This document shows positions 11,601 through 18,611 of a DNA stretch of 39,437 nucleotides, piece after piece (within the stretch, counting starts at the first letter, position 1; every line of letters begins with the position of its first letter). The DNA is from Saprospirales bacterium (GTDB taxonomy: Bacteria; Bacteroidota; Bacteroidia; Chitinophagales; Saprospiraceae). Where the stretch lies: NCBI GenBank assembly GCA_007695145.1, contig REEI01000039.1:1-39437 (forward strand), read 5' to 3'. The translations under genes and the position numbers were made by a program. Below the pieces are notes generated by a model. That model searched no databases, was not told where the DNA came from, and worked only from the letters and a program-made list of their open reading frames with translations.

Positions 11601-12757
11601 AGTCGGGAATTTTTGTTTCAGATGGGCAGGTGCCTGGACTTTACCGATTCAGGTATCTTGTTCAGAGTGACCAGCCCTGTCCAAATGATGAGGTAGAAGT
11701 GGAAATTATGATCAATGAAATACCGGTAGCTGATGCAGGAGAGGATGGAGAAGTGAGCTGTGCTGAACCTCAGTTGCAGATAGGAGGTGCCAGTACCTCT
11801 CAGGGATCGGACTTTGCATTTGAATGGACGAGGAATGGTAATCCGATAACACAATCCGGAAGATTGATCAATGTGAGTGAGGGTGGTGAATACGTGTTGA
11901 GGGTGGTTAACACCTTGTCGCAATGCGCCGATTCAGATACTGTTTGGGTGGATGAATTCACTGATCCAATTACAGAGATTGGAATAGAAACCAGAGATCC
12001 GGTATGTGCAGGAGAGGCTACCGGCTGTATTTTTATTGAAACCATTGAGGGGGGAACTGCGCCATACTTGTTTTCTTTGGAAGGGGGCGTTCCCACAGCT
12101 GAGACTGAGTTTTGTGGATTGAGAGCAGGAAATTATCTCTTGGAAGCAGTGGATATCCATGGCTGTAGAAATCAAATTGCTGTGAGCATTATAGAGCCTG
12201 ATGATTTGTTTGTCAATCTTGGATTCAATCTATTCGTTTCCCAGGGAGATACGGTATTGATTCCCTATGAGACCAATGCACCCATGGATGCCATAGAAAG
12301 TTTGGATTGGTATGTAAATGGAGAATTGGCCAACTGTTCATTTTGTGAGTTGTTCCCATTTTTTGCGGAGGTAAGTCAGAGGTTGGGAGTAGAAGTAATA
12401 ACCACAGAGGGGTGTTCTGCCTTTGATGAAATCTTTATCACAGTTACCAAAGAGCGCAAGGTATTTGCGCCCAATGTGATTCGTCCGGGCTCGAATGTCA
12501 GTTCTGCCAATGCTAGCTTCACGATTTACGGAGAAGAAGGAACGCTATTGCAAATAAATAAGTTGAGAATATTTAATCGATGGGGCACATCCGTATTCCA
12601 AAGGACCAATTTGGAGCCAAATAATCCTGCCCTGGGTTGGGATGGAAGGTTTAATGATGAAGATGCTCAAAGTGGAATATATTTCTTTCAGGCTGAGGTG
12701 CTGTATGATGACAACAGAATTGAGTTAATTACAGGTGAGTTTACGTTATTGAGGTGA
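5597..12757 (+). CDS. Giant secreted Ig/PKD-repeat protein with T9SS type B (gliding-motility-like) C-terminus (gene C)
   Basis: 2386 aa. Signal peptide ending near LAVSA|QPSNN. Residues 1-1003 parallel gene B: three Cys-containing modules, a Trp/Gly-rich domain and four PKD-like segments. Residues ~1003-1775 are 11 tandem ~70-aa units of the pattern (F/I)C...Y..Y.WS(T/D)G...GxYSVTVTDxNGCTGExSxEV. Three ~90-aa units follow (~1775-2045; GxYxFRYT motifs), then one further Ig-like unit and a SprB-like repeat (EGGTAPYLFSLEGG). A ~100-aa C-terminal domain (KVFAPNV...LRIFNRWG...GWDGRFN...SGIYFF...EFTLLR) matches the gliding-motility-associated type B sorting family. It is predicted to be a T9SS-exported surface fibre or adhesin; SprB of flavobacteria is the functional analogy. 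No enzyme motif was seen. The usual SPNGDGxND loop of the sorting domain is altered here. Confidence 0.93.
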   Translation: MFKEIILSALGLVAFSLAVSAQPSNNNCVNAISITNLSGGCNSYDVEGATIDIGTGPCGIFDPNESANVWFNFTAQGSQIEIELTIDPIVDYQINLVEFDGADCDPNVAGVLACADTESLEFNNLEVGENYFVMIAFREGNAQEINICVTNPIDVPGPPNDDPCDAITLSPNGGCHNGTTINANPEVLNPNCPGLSQSSVWYQVTLTGNNNTLEVDLSNISLQGDVSVLIGQFLSGCSGNLTIATNGAYCGPPNTTVTALGLSAGQTYYVGIATSPDEEGNFSICVQQTGPPPGCSENDDCSDAEALGVIPSSSEDVSQPPVCTDGCNIGSSPGISVANCIQPTWGSVFYTFTTDAIAERISISISSDNMQTFGAALFSGTCANPTIITCNTTNNGSLNLTNIFVNPNTTYYLMIASSTGNMGEFDLCISSFDLPEQCIPPGSEPTLEVTNTSFGSPPEGPFQPGEEVTFLYTLPSYQATVTVQWLQGIIPIFGPGWDPSSFDAQGRPINSGLPNSAAGATWSWWDQFAITYNGNSSFYSTFFNDVGRLALCYWTDPDCPNTGLNAGDGLPAGWYAYNPGGGPSCLPNGNPNNGWGDGNSGPWMVEFTLTVRDFSGPEGCSETDFLDLSVRMFTMSDAQIGCWTGGTPNACAGDDFASAGELINQCCQSPIIDLVDEQICSGEQTNIVLTSDQDPLVTYSWTVTAPPSVTGAENGSGSFITQTLINTSNQPQVVFYNVSGINESESCQANTVSIPVTVYPELIVNLGPDIDGCAQGEFQLGQNLNVSGGSFGPFIYQWSGNLGNNPNPTVSPNISTTYTLTVTDQNGCSGTDQIRVTVSPAIILDMSPEREFCEEDSPLAVIVNPTSGQAPFQFNWTTPLGPLTGQEIGATMTGTYQVEVIDANGCTGERSVNITMFETPLHGVFTVPNNIDSICPGEQIDLFSIPAQGLPPYSYTWTHPGGTQDFDQNIVVEFPGLYTFEVLDANGCVYLDSIFLENREPPEPIIEGDQVICENESTVLSLDQSYDAVLWSTGSTDDQIVVSEAGSYSVTVTVGFGCQGESSFILETTPSPTITFEGPSVLCPEEVSNLSVDEVYESYAWEDGSSERVREIIGPGTYSVTVTSSIGCTSSGSFTVGSEDELAFEILPGDYSICPEDSIVLTISDDFASYLWSDSSTAESLFVNAPGVYSVMVVDSLGCSGEQSVEITEFAPPIVEITGDLEFCFETQTELGLTQEYAAYTWFDGSTDSIFLATESGMVYVSVVDFNGCTGADTVMVIELEGIEPQVEGELAFCPGGSTLLSSAGEFEAYQWSTGGDERSVSVFDAGAVTLIVTDELGCSGEVTVEVEEHIPPSPSIAGSTSFCIGNSTTIDAGEGYQTYLWNSGDTTQTLLVSSAGEYSVTVSDLNGCTGEASIEISEEESLMPVINPLDPGFCPGESIELSVSSGFETYLWSTGDQGPIILVDSAGIYEIMVVDQDGCTGTASVEVVEYDPPQPTITGDDEICWDGSTDLDAGEGYAGYLWNTGETVRIIDVLSGGVYSVIVTDDNGCTALAEFEVDQLDRPDPVIIGKLDICTGEQTEIGLTEDYAFYMWSDNSSGSTIVLDEAGQYSVTVTDNSACTAEVSFEIIGNPDPEVEITGSESFCTGFSAVLDAGDGFEAYLWSDAIMSTTRELEVTSGGVYSVTVTDNNGCTAEDSFEVTEADELSPVITGPDRFCSGSPIELSTGNYAQYNWSTGSNTQSITVVEGGTYSVTVVDADGCTGETSFEATEIEPPSADLIGLLDVCNTAEDTSILDLTEFLIGGDISGSWQDVDGSGATGTFPVLDFDGVEPGEYTFRYTTASAEAPCEEATYTVTVLVRDCDCPNPAFTNPGPLCNLAGAVDLNDFLLEPSEGNWSIVDLPAGGSENILVGSILNSDGAVAGNYRIRYTILSAPDNCPLTEERVVVINAPQSAGEFIGRQNICFGESVEFDLFSLITGNDEGGEWTEISNIPSTANAFDAESGIFVSDGQVPGLYRFRYLVQSDQPCPNDEVEVEIMINEIPVADAGEDGEVSCAEPQLQIGGASTSQGSDFAFEWTRNGNPITQSGRLINVSEGGEYVLRVVNTLSQCADSDTVWVDEFTDPITEIGIETRDPVCAGEATGCIFIETIEGGTAPYLFSLEGGVPTAETEFCGLRAGNYLLEAVDIHGCRNQIAVSIIEPDDLFVNLGFNLFVSQGDTVLIPYETNAPMDAIESLDWYVNGELANCSFCELFPFFAEVSQRLGVEVITTEGCSAFDEIFITVTKERKVFAPNVIRPGSNVSSANASFTIYGEEGTLLQINKLRIFNRWGTSVFQRTNLEPNNPALGWDGRFNDEDAQSGIYFFQAEVLYDDNRIELITGEFTLLR
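8605..10920 (+). repeat. 11 tandem ~210-base units encoding ~70-aa Ig-like domains
   Basis: The units begin around residues PEPIIEGDQVIC and end around FEATEIEP. Each has one Cys near position 12 and, in nearly all, a second in a GC motif near position 57, with a central YxWS/N core and a GxYSVTV strand. The units are diverged from each other at DNA level, so this is an old array and not a recent slippage product. Confidence 0.88.
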
Positions 12758-12975
12758 TGCTTTTGACTGAACCGGGAAGTGACAACACGTTTTTCGCAAA
12801 AAGAGCTGAAATAAACTGGTTATAGGGCCTTGAATTGCTGTCTGTGTTTTTGTGTTTTAGCCCTGGAAGGCAAGGCCAAAGCAAACGGTTGCAGAAAGAG
12901 TATTTTGAAGTGGAATTATTTTGTCCCTTTAAGGGTTAAAATAGGGTAATCAATAGCACACAACACATATAATTA

Positions 12976-15900
12976 ATGATGACCGATCTTCTTGCATTAG
13001 AGAAAAGGAATAGTTTTTTTATTAGATTCGTGCTGATTTTGTTGGTGGGTTTGCTCCCATGGAATCACAAGATTTATGCTCAATGCGATGTTCAGGGACC
13101 ATTTCCGATTGAGGACCTTTCCAATGAATATTATCCTCTGGAAATTACCGGTGCATTGAACGATTCACTTTCATCCCCTGATCAAGGAATTTGTGGGATA
13201 GTACTTAATTTTACTCACGATGCAGTGGCAGATCTTTTTATTCAACTTTATTCACCCTCAGGTCAGTTGGTTAATCTTATTGGACCGGTAAGCAACACGC
13301 CTCCGCACACTGATTTTTCGAGTTGGAATATCCTATTTGTTCCTTGTGGTGTACCGGCATCACCCGACCCCGGTTTTTCAGCACAATGGAGTAACAATCA
13401 ACCCTGGGGAGTCTTTGGGAACTATACAGGGTCTTATCATCCCTTTGAAGGCTGCCTGGAAGACTTTAATGAAGGTCCTGTAAATGGTACCTGGACACTT
13501 TTTGTTCAAGATGGACTTCAATTTTTCGACGGTGAACTCATTGGCTTTTCTCTTGTTTTTTGTGATCCCTCCGGGATTGATTGTGTGAGTTGTGAACCAG
13601 ATGGGGGCCTACTGCCTTTTTTTGAGTTTGAATTTTGTCAGGGAGATACTATTTTTCAATTGCCAAACCCGGTTTATCCAGGTAGTGAGCCACCCGATGA
13701 GGATGAGTACGATTTTGTCTATTTGTTTGTCAATAACAACAATATTCAACACATTTTCGCTGATTCTTTTCTTTCCCTGGATTTTTCCGGTGAGTACAGG
13801 ATATATGGACTGTCTATTTTGCGCCAGGACTCGGCAGTACTTGAAACACTTGGCGAAGATTACACCTATTCTCAGTTGAGCCAGGCATTGAGTCAAAACT
13901 TTAAGCCATTTTGTGGGGACCTTTCTATGAGTTTTATTGATGTTTGGGTTCATCCATCCTTTGACTCTCTTCTTGAAGTGACCATTTGTACTGGAGACAG
14001 CCTTCAATTTGCCAATTCATCCTTTTTTGAGGAGGGTATTTATCGATTTGAGCATCAAACTGAATTTGGTTGTGACAGCATTTTTGAACTTCATCTTTCA
14101 TTTTCTAATCTCGAGGCTGTTCTGCAGGGAGACTCCTTTATTAATTGTCACGACACAATAGCTGTACTAACTGCTGAGAATTCAATTTTTCCGACAAATT
14201 ACACACTCCACTGGTGGACTTTTGACGGTGAAATTAGTGGTCAGACGGATAGCACGATTGTTGAGGCTTTGGCCGGTGGTACTTATTATTTTGAGCTTGC
14301 TGATGGTGAGTGCAGAGATACTGCAACCTTTTTTGTGACTGGTTCACCTTTTGGTCCTGAATTGGCTGTATACGCAACAGAAATCAATTGTGGATCCGAC
14401 AGCGCGATAATTTCAGTTGAAACCATGGCCGACCTCATAGAAATAAATTGGTCCGGACCGGGGGTATCTGAATCCGCTCAAAGCTCCATTGTTGTTTTTG
14501 AGCCCGGATGGTACTACATTGAAGCAGTTGATGCAGATAGTTGCGTTCGCCTGGATTCCGTATTGGTATTTGAGGACTTTACCGAGCCTACTTTTGAGTT
14601 TGATACCATTTTTGGAAACTGTATTGGAGATGTTTTTCTACTTCAACACCCTGAAATGGATAGCCTTTGGGAGTTTGTGTGGTACTTCGATGGTGACACC
14701 TTGACTGGGAGTCCCCCAGCAGTTAATGAACCCGGCTATTATCGGGCTGAAATTATTGGTAGTAACGGCTGTACTGGTGTTGATTCGGTATTTGTTGACT
14801 TTTTATTCCGGACTCCTACTGTCACTATAGCTTCCGCTCCACTTGATTGTAACGAAGCTGAAATTCTTGTTGTCGCTTCTACGGGATTCGGAGGCAGTAC
14901 TTATTTTTGGCAAGGTCCCAATGGCTTTGAGGCATTTGTTCAACAGTTTTTTGCCCCTTTTCCGGGCCAATATAACCTGGAGGTTACCTCACCTCAGGGC
15001 TGTGTTTTAGATACTTTTTTTGTGGTAGAATCCCTCGGCAATTTACCAGAAGTGGATATTTTCCTATCTGATGACAGTGGGTGCATAGGCGATAGCATCC
15101 AAATTATCCTGGAAACCAACTTCTCCAACGTCCAGGTTCAATGGAGCGGACCTGATGGTTTTATATCGGATGAACCCTCACCCTTTGTGAACCAGCACGG
15201 CTGGTATTTTCTTGAAATTGTCACTCTTGGGAGTTGCATCGTAAATGACTCAATTTTTATCACAGATGCAGTCCCGGTGGATCAATTTGAGATATTGGCA
15301 GATACACTTAATTGTGAGATAACTACCGGTTTGATTAGCGTGTCAGGTCCTTCGGGGTGGAACTTTCTGTGGAATGGACCGGGCCTTATAGATGTTGAAG
15401 GAGATTCCGCTACCATAATTACTGGAGGGGATTTCGAATTGACCGTGATTGATCCATCTTCAGGTTGCTCGGCCCGACTTGCTGTTTTTGTTGGACAAGA
15501 TACTGTATCTCCTCAGGCTTCATTTATGGTAGGTGATACCATAAGTTGTTTAAATGATAGAGTCATGGTAGAGCTTTCTATTGCTGCAGATAGTGAATTT
15601 TTTGTTTCCGGCTCCGGACTGGTAGAGGTGGAGGAGAGTAGTTTTACTGCAGATAGGGGTGGAACCTATGAACTAACAGTTGTTGGTCAAAATGGCTGCA
15701 GTTCAGTCTTTCCCATTTTCATATACTCAGATACTTCTATAGTGGATGTAGAACCCATGATTCCTTTTTTTGGCTGTGGTCGAGATTCTGTACTTTTAAC
15801 TGTTTCTGATCCCGACCGTCTCGTCGGTATTCAATGGACTGGTCCGGCTGGATTTCAATCCACAGAATTTGAAGTATTGATTTATGAGCCGGGGGATTAC

Positions 15901-18372
15901 TCTGTGCATTTAATAGGAATTAATGGTTGCGATCACCGGGTAGATTTTGAAGTTGAGGAAGACTTAAGTACTCCGGACGTTATTTTTTCAGAATACGGGG
16001 AAATTAATTGCGACCAGGCAACCGTGGATATCTCAATTTTGAATGTATTACCCGGATTTCAGTACAGCTGGAATTTTCCTGATGGAAGACTTGTGGTTGG
16101 AAGTGAAATTTTGGCAGATGTTTCTGGCTGGTATTTTGTTGAAACGACTGATGATGATGGTTGCACTGGACTAGACTCTTTGTTTGTCCGTGAAGATATT
16201 TCAATTCCTGAAGTTGAAATCGAATGGGGAGTTATTAACTGCTTGAATCCCTCCACTCTTTTAATTGCACATGCTCAAAATGTTGCAGAATTCAGTTGGA
16301 CAGGGCCTAATGGATTTAATTCACAAGATAGCATTGTCGAAGTCTTTGAATCCGGTTTTTATGAACTGACAGTTACCGGTTTTAATGGCTGTGATACTTT
16401 GCTTTTGGTTGAAGTTTTGTCAGACACAATTACTCCGACTTTGATAATTGAAGGGGAAACTGTTATTGATTGTAATAGTCAAATGGCAGAACTTGCGGCC
16501 ACTTCAGATTTCGACGATGCTGAATTTGAATGGATTTTTCCTGACAGTACTGTTGTAGGTACAGCAGAAATTTCAACCAATTTGGAAGGTGTGTACATTG
16601 CTATGGCTACTTTGCCAAACGGTTGTTTTGTAAAAGATAGCCTAATGGTTGTCGTGGATACCATTCAACCTGAGGTGAACTTTGAGGTGGTGGATATTGA
16701 TTGTGCGCAAATTGAGGGTGCTATTACTATTACACCCGTTCAAAATGTTGCCTCTGTGGTTTGGCATGATGAAATAGCGGAAGAGAATGAATTGGCAGCA
16801 ATTGTCCAGAATGGAGGAATTTATTTGGTGGAGATTATCGGAGACAATGGCTGCTCATTTTTTTTAGAAATTGAGGTTGAGGAGAATATTGAAGGCCCCA
16901 CTTTTGAGTTGCTAATTGGTGAGCTGAATTGCGATGAGTTGACCAGAGAGCTGAGTTTCAATAGTGATGACTCGGTGGAGATAATACAATGGTTTGGAGA
17001 GGGTGGCTTTCTGACGGATGAAAGGGTTCTGATTGTCTCAGAAGAAGGGGAGTACACGCTTAGAATAATTGATTCCCATGGCTGTGTAGCCGAAGAAATA
17101 GTTCAAATCGACCTGGATGTTGAAACACCCGAATACCGGCTAAGTGTCGAGATGATTGATTGCAACAATGATGAGGCGCTGGTTTCCCTGGAAATCGAAA
17201 GTCATGTTGAATTTCGGTTTATTGGACCAGACGGGTTTGTTATGGAGGATTCAGTTTTTTTTACTTCCCTTACCGGGGATTTTCAACTGGAAGTATTCAG
17301 CCCTTCCACTGGATGTAGTTCGGTTGAAGGGTTTTCAATTTTTGCAGACACTAGTAGCCCTAATTTTTCTATACAAATTCTCAGCCCTTTGGGTTGCGAT
17401 GGAAGCCCGGGAGAACTTTTTGTTGATTTAGTCGAAGAATTGAATAATCCCGGATTTAGCTGGACAGGCCCTTCAGGAGGGATCACGGGTCCTAATGATT
17501 TACGGAACGTAATTGTTGAAGAGGGAGGTGCTTATACGGCAGTAGTTCATAATTTTGACAATGGTTGTAAGGCCTCCTCTGAAATATTAGTTGAAGTTCA
17601 TGGCCAGTTTGGACCCGTAATTATTGATTTAGAACAACCAGATTGCGATGGAAACGATTTTGGAAGCCTTAGAGTACTGAATATTACCGGAGCTACCGAT
17701 CCTATTGAAATCCGATTTTCACAGGAGGATGCTATTATTGAGAATGAGGTAATTTTCGGTATTGAACCAGGAATTCATATCCTAACCATCCTGGATGCTA
17801 ATGAGTGTTCATGGGATACTACATTGATGGTTGTTGAATCACATTTTGAAGTTGATCTCGGACCTGATCTAATGGTGGAGCCCGGAACTATAGTGGAAAT
17901 TTATGCTGAAGTTATCCCACCGGGAGACAACTACCTCTTTTTCTGGCAGCCCGACCAGGGGTGCACCGATTGTGATGAATTGAGTATGGTTATTTCTGAT
18001 GAAATTTATTTGGAGTTGCTAGTTTTAGATTCGGTGTCCGGCTGTGAGGCAAGGGATCGTTTGCACATTCAATTACTCAGTACACCCAGGGTTTTTGTCC
18101 CCAATGTATTTTACCCCGGCAGCAACACAGGAAATGAAACCTTTAGAGCCCACTGGAACCAATTTGTCGAAGGGATGTCTTTTATGAAAATTTTTGATCG
18201 CAATGGGAATATGGTATTTAGTCATGATGGGTGCCAGCGTTTGGAGTGTTCATGGGACGGGAAAGTCAATGGACAACTTGCAGAACCCGGAGTTTATCTT
18301 TATCTTATGGAGTTTAAAACGCTAGATGGGGGAGTGATTATAGAGAAAGGCGATGTTTTATTGTTGAGATAG
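12976..18372 (+). CDS. Giant secreted protein: P-domain-like N-terminus, 15 Ig-like repeats, T9SS type B C-terminus (gene D)
   Basis: 1798 aa. Two adjacent ATGs (12976 and 12979) both give a signal peptide with hydrophobic core FVLILLVGLL and likely cleavage at IYA|QCD. Residues ~37-195 resemble a proprotein convertase P/HomoB domain (ICGIVLNFTHDAVADLFIQL near the start, GTWTLFVQDG...DGELIGFSLVF at the end), although no protease domain precedes it. Residues ~196-377 hold Cys-rich linker modules (one with TICTGDSLQF...FGCDS). Residues ~378-1547 are 15 tandem ~78-aa units with a leading C and a trailing GC, often W(S/T)GPxGF in the middle. A SprB-like unit follows, and ~1704-1798 is a gliding-motility-type sorting domain (RVFVPNVFYPG...MKIFDRNGNMVF...CSWDGKVNG...DVLLLR). 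It is predicted to be a T9SS-exported surface protein. Its ligand is unknown. Confidence 0.92.
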   Translation: MMTDLLALEKRNSFFIRFVLILLVGLLPWNHKIYAQCDVQGPFPIEDLSNEYYPLEITGALNDSLSSPDQGICGIVLNFTHDAVADLFIQLYSPSGQLVNLIGPVSNTPPHTDFSSWNILFVPCGVPASPDPGFSAQWSNNQPWGVFGNYTGSYHPFEGCLEDFNEGPVNGTWTLFVQDGLQFFDGELIGFSLVFCDPSGIDCVSCEPDGGLLPFFEFEFCQGDTIFQLPNPVYPGSEPPDEDEYDFVYLFVNNNNIQHIFADSFLSLDFSGEYRIYGLSILRQDSAVLETLGEDYTYSQLSQALSQNFKPFCGDLSMSFIDVWVHPSFDSLLEVTICTGDSLQFANSSFFEEGIYRFEHQTEFGCDSIFELHLSFSNLEAVLQGDSFINCHDTIAVLTAENSIFPTNYTLHWWTFDGEISGQTDSTIVEALAGGTYYFELADGECRDTATFFVTGSPFGPELAVYATEINCGSDSAIISVETMADLIEINWSGPGVSESAQSSIVVFEPGWYYIEAVDADSCVRLDSVLVFEDFTEPTFEFDTIFGNCIGDVFLLQHPEMDSLWEFVWYFDGDTLTGSPPAVNEPGYYRAEIIGSNGCTGVDSVFVDFLFRTPTVTIASAPLDCNEAEILVVASTGFGGSTYFWQGPNGFEAFVQQFFAPFPGQYNLEVTSPQGCVLDTFFVVESLGNLPEVDIFLSDDSGCIGDSIQIILETNFSNVQVQWSGPDGFISDEPSPFVNQHGWYFLEIVTLGSCIVNDSIFITDAVPVDQFEILADTLNCEITTGLISVSGPSGWNFLWNGPGLIDVEGDSATIITGGDFELTVIDPSSGCSARLAVFVGQDTVSPQASFMVGDTISCLNDRVMVELSIAADSEFFVSGSGLVEVEESSFTADRGGTYELTVVGQNGCSSVFPIFIYSDTSIVDVEPMIPFFGCGRDSVLLTVSDPDRLVGIQWTGPAGFQSTEFEVLIYEPGDYSVHLIGINGCDHRVDFEVEEDLSTPDVIFSEYGEINCDQATVDISILNVLPGFQYSWNFPDGRLVVGSEILADVSGWYFVETTDDDGCTGLDSLFVREDISIPEVEIEWGVINCLNPSTLLIAHAQNVAEFSWTGPNGFNSQDSIVEVFESGFYELTVTGFNGCDTLLLVEVLSDTITPTLIIEGETVIDCNSQMAELAATSDFDDAEFEWIFPDSTVVGTAEISTNLEGVYIAMATLPNGCFVKDSLMVVVDTIQPEVNFEVVDIDCAQIEGAITITPVQNVASVVWHDEIAEENELAAIVQNGGIYLVEIIGDNGCSFFLEIEVEENIEGPTFELLIGELNCDELTRELSFNSDDSVEIIQWFGEGGFLTDERVLIVSEEGEYTLRIIDSHGCVAEEIVQIDLDVETPEYRLSVEMIDCNNDEALVSLEIESHVEFRFIGPDGFVMEDSVFFTSLTGDFQLEVFSPSTGCSSVEGFSIFADTSSPNFSIQILSPLGCDGSPGELFVDLVEELNNPGFSWTGPSGGITGPNDLRNVIVEEGGAYTAVVHNFDNGCKASSEILVEVHGQFGPVIIDLEQPDCDGNDFGSLRVLNITGATDPIEIRFSQEDAIIENEVIFGIEPGIHILTILDANECSWDTTLMVVESHFEVDLGPDLMVEPGTIVEIYAEVIPPGDNYLFFWQPDQGCTDCDELSMVISDEIYLELLVLDSVSGCEARDRLHIQLLSTPRVFVPNVFYPGSNTGNETFRAHWNQFVEGMSFMKIFDRNGNMVFSHDGCQRLECSWDGKVNGQLAEPGVYLYLMEFKTLDGGVIIEKGDVLLLR
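14110..17617 (+). repeat. 15 tandem ~234-base units encoding ~78-aa Ig-like domains
   Basis: The array starts near LEAVLQGDSFINC and ends near VEVHGQFGP. Most units start with (I/L)(N/D)C, carry a WxGPxGF-like core and end with NGC plus a D(T/I)xxP linker. The repeat family is distinct in length and core motif from the 70-aa array of gene C. Sequence divergence between units is high. Confidence 0.85.
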
Positions 18373-18396
18373 ATATCGATTTTATTTGGACGTTCT

Positions 18397-18435
18397 ACTC
18401 CAAGCTGGAGTTGCCTCCAGTAAGACCCTTTTGTT
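18397..18435 (+). terminator. possible terminator with two competing hairpins after gene D
   Basis: ACTCCA/TGGAGT (18397-18411, loop of three) and CTGGAG/CTCCAG (18405-18420, loop of four) share the middle strand, so only one can form at a time. A T-rich stretch (ccttttgtttttg) follows. The six-base stems make this only a weak terminator; it could equally be incidental. Confidence 0.35.
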
Positions 18436-18611
18436 TTTGTTCCTTTAATTGTTTTGATTATTTTAAAAAATCGAAACATTATTTTTAAAGTGCTGGTGAC
18501 ATGCTGTGCGTAAACAGAACATTAAGTTTTTAGGCCTATATCTTAACTTTTCTTTCTGCAAAACCAAATTGTTTTGTTGTTAAAATTGTGCTTGAAAAAA
18601 TCCGTACAGTT

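Noticed and set aside
12825-12877. Inverted repeat GGCCTTG/CAAGGCC after gene C as a terminator
   Set aside because: The stem is only seven bases with a loop of about 38, and no T-tract follows, so it is not supported.
8605-17617. Repeat arrays as CRISPR or as recent slippage-driven tandem repeats
   Set aside because: The units are in frame, protein-coding and strongly diverged in DNA. They encode conserved Ig-like folds, with no spacer pattern.
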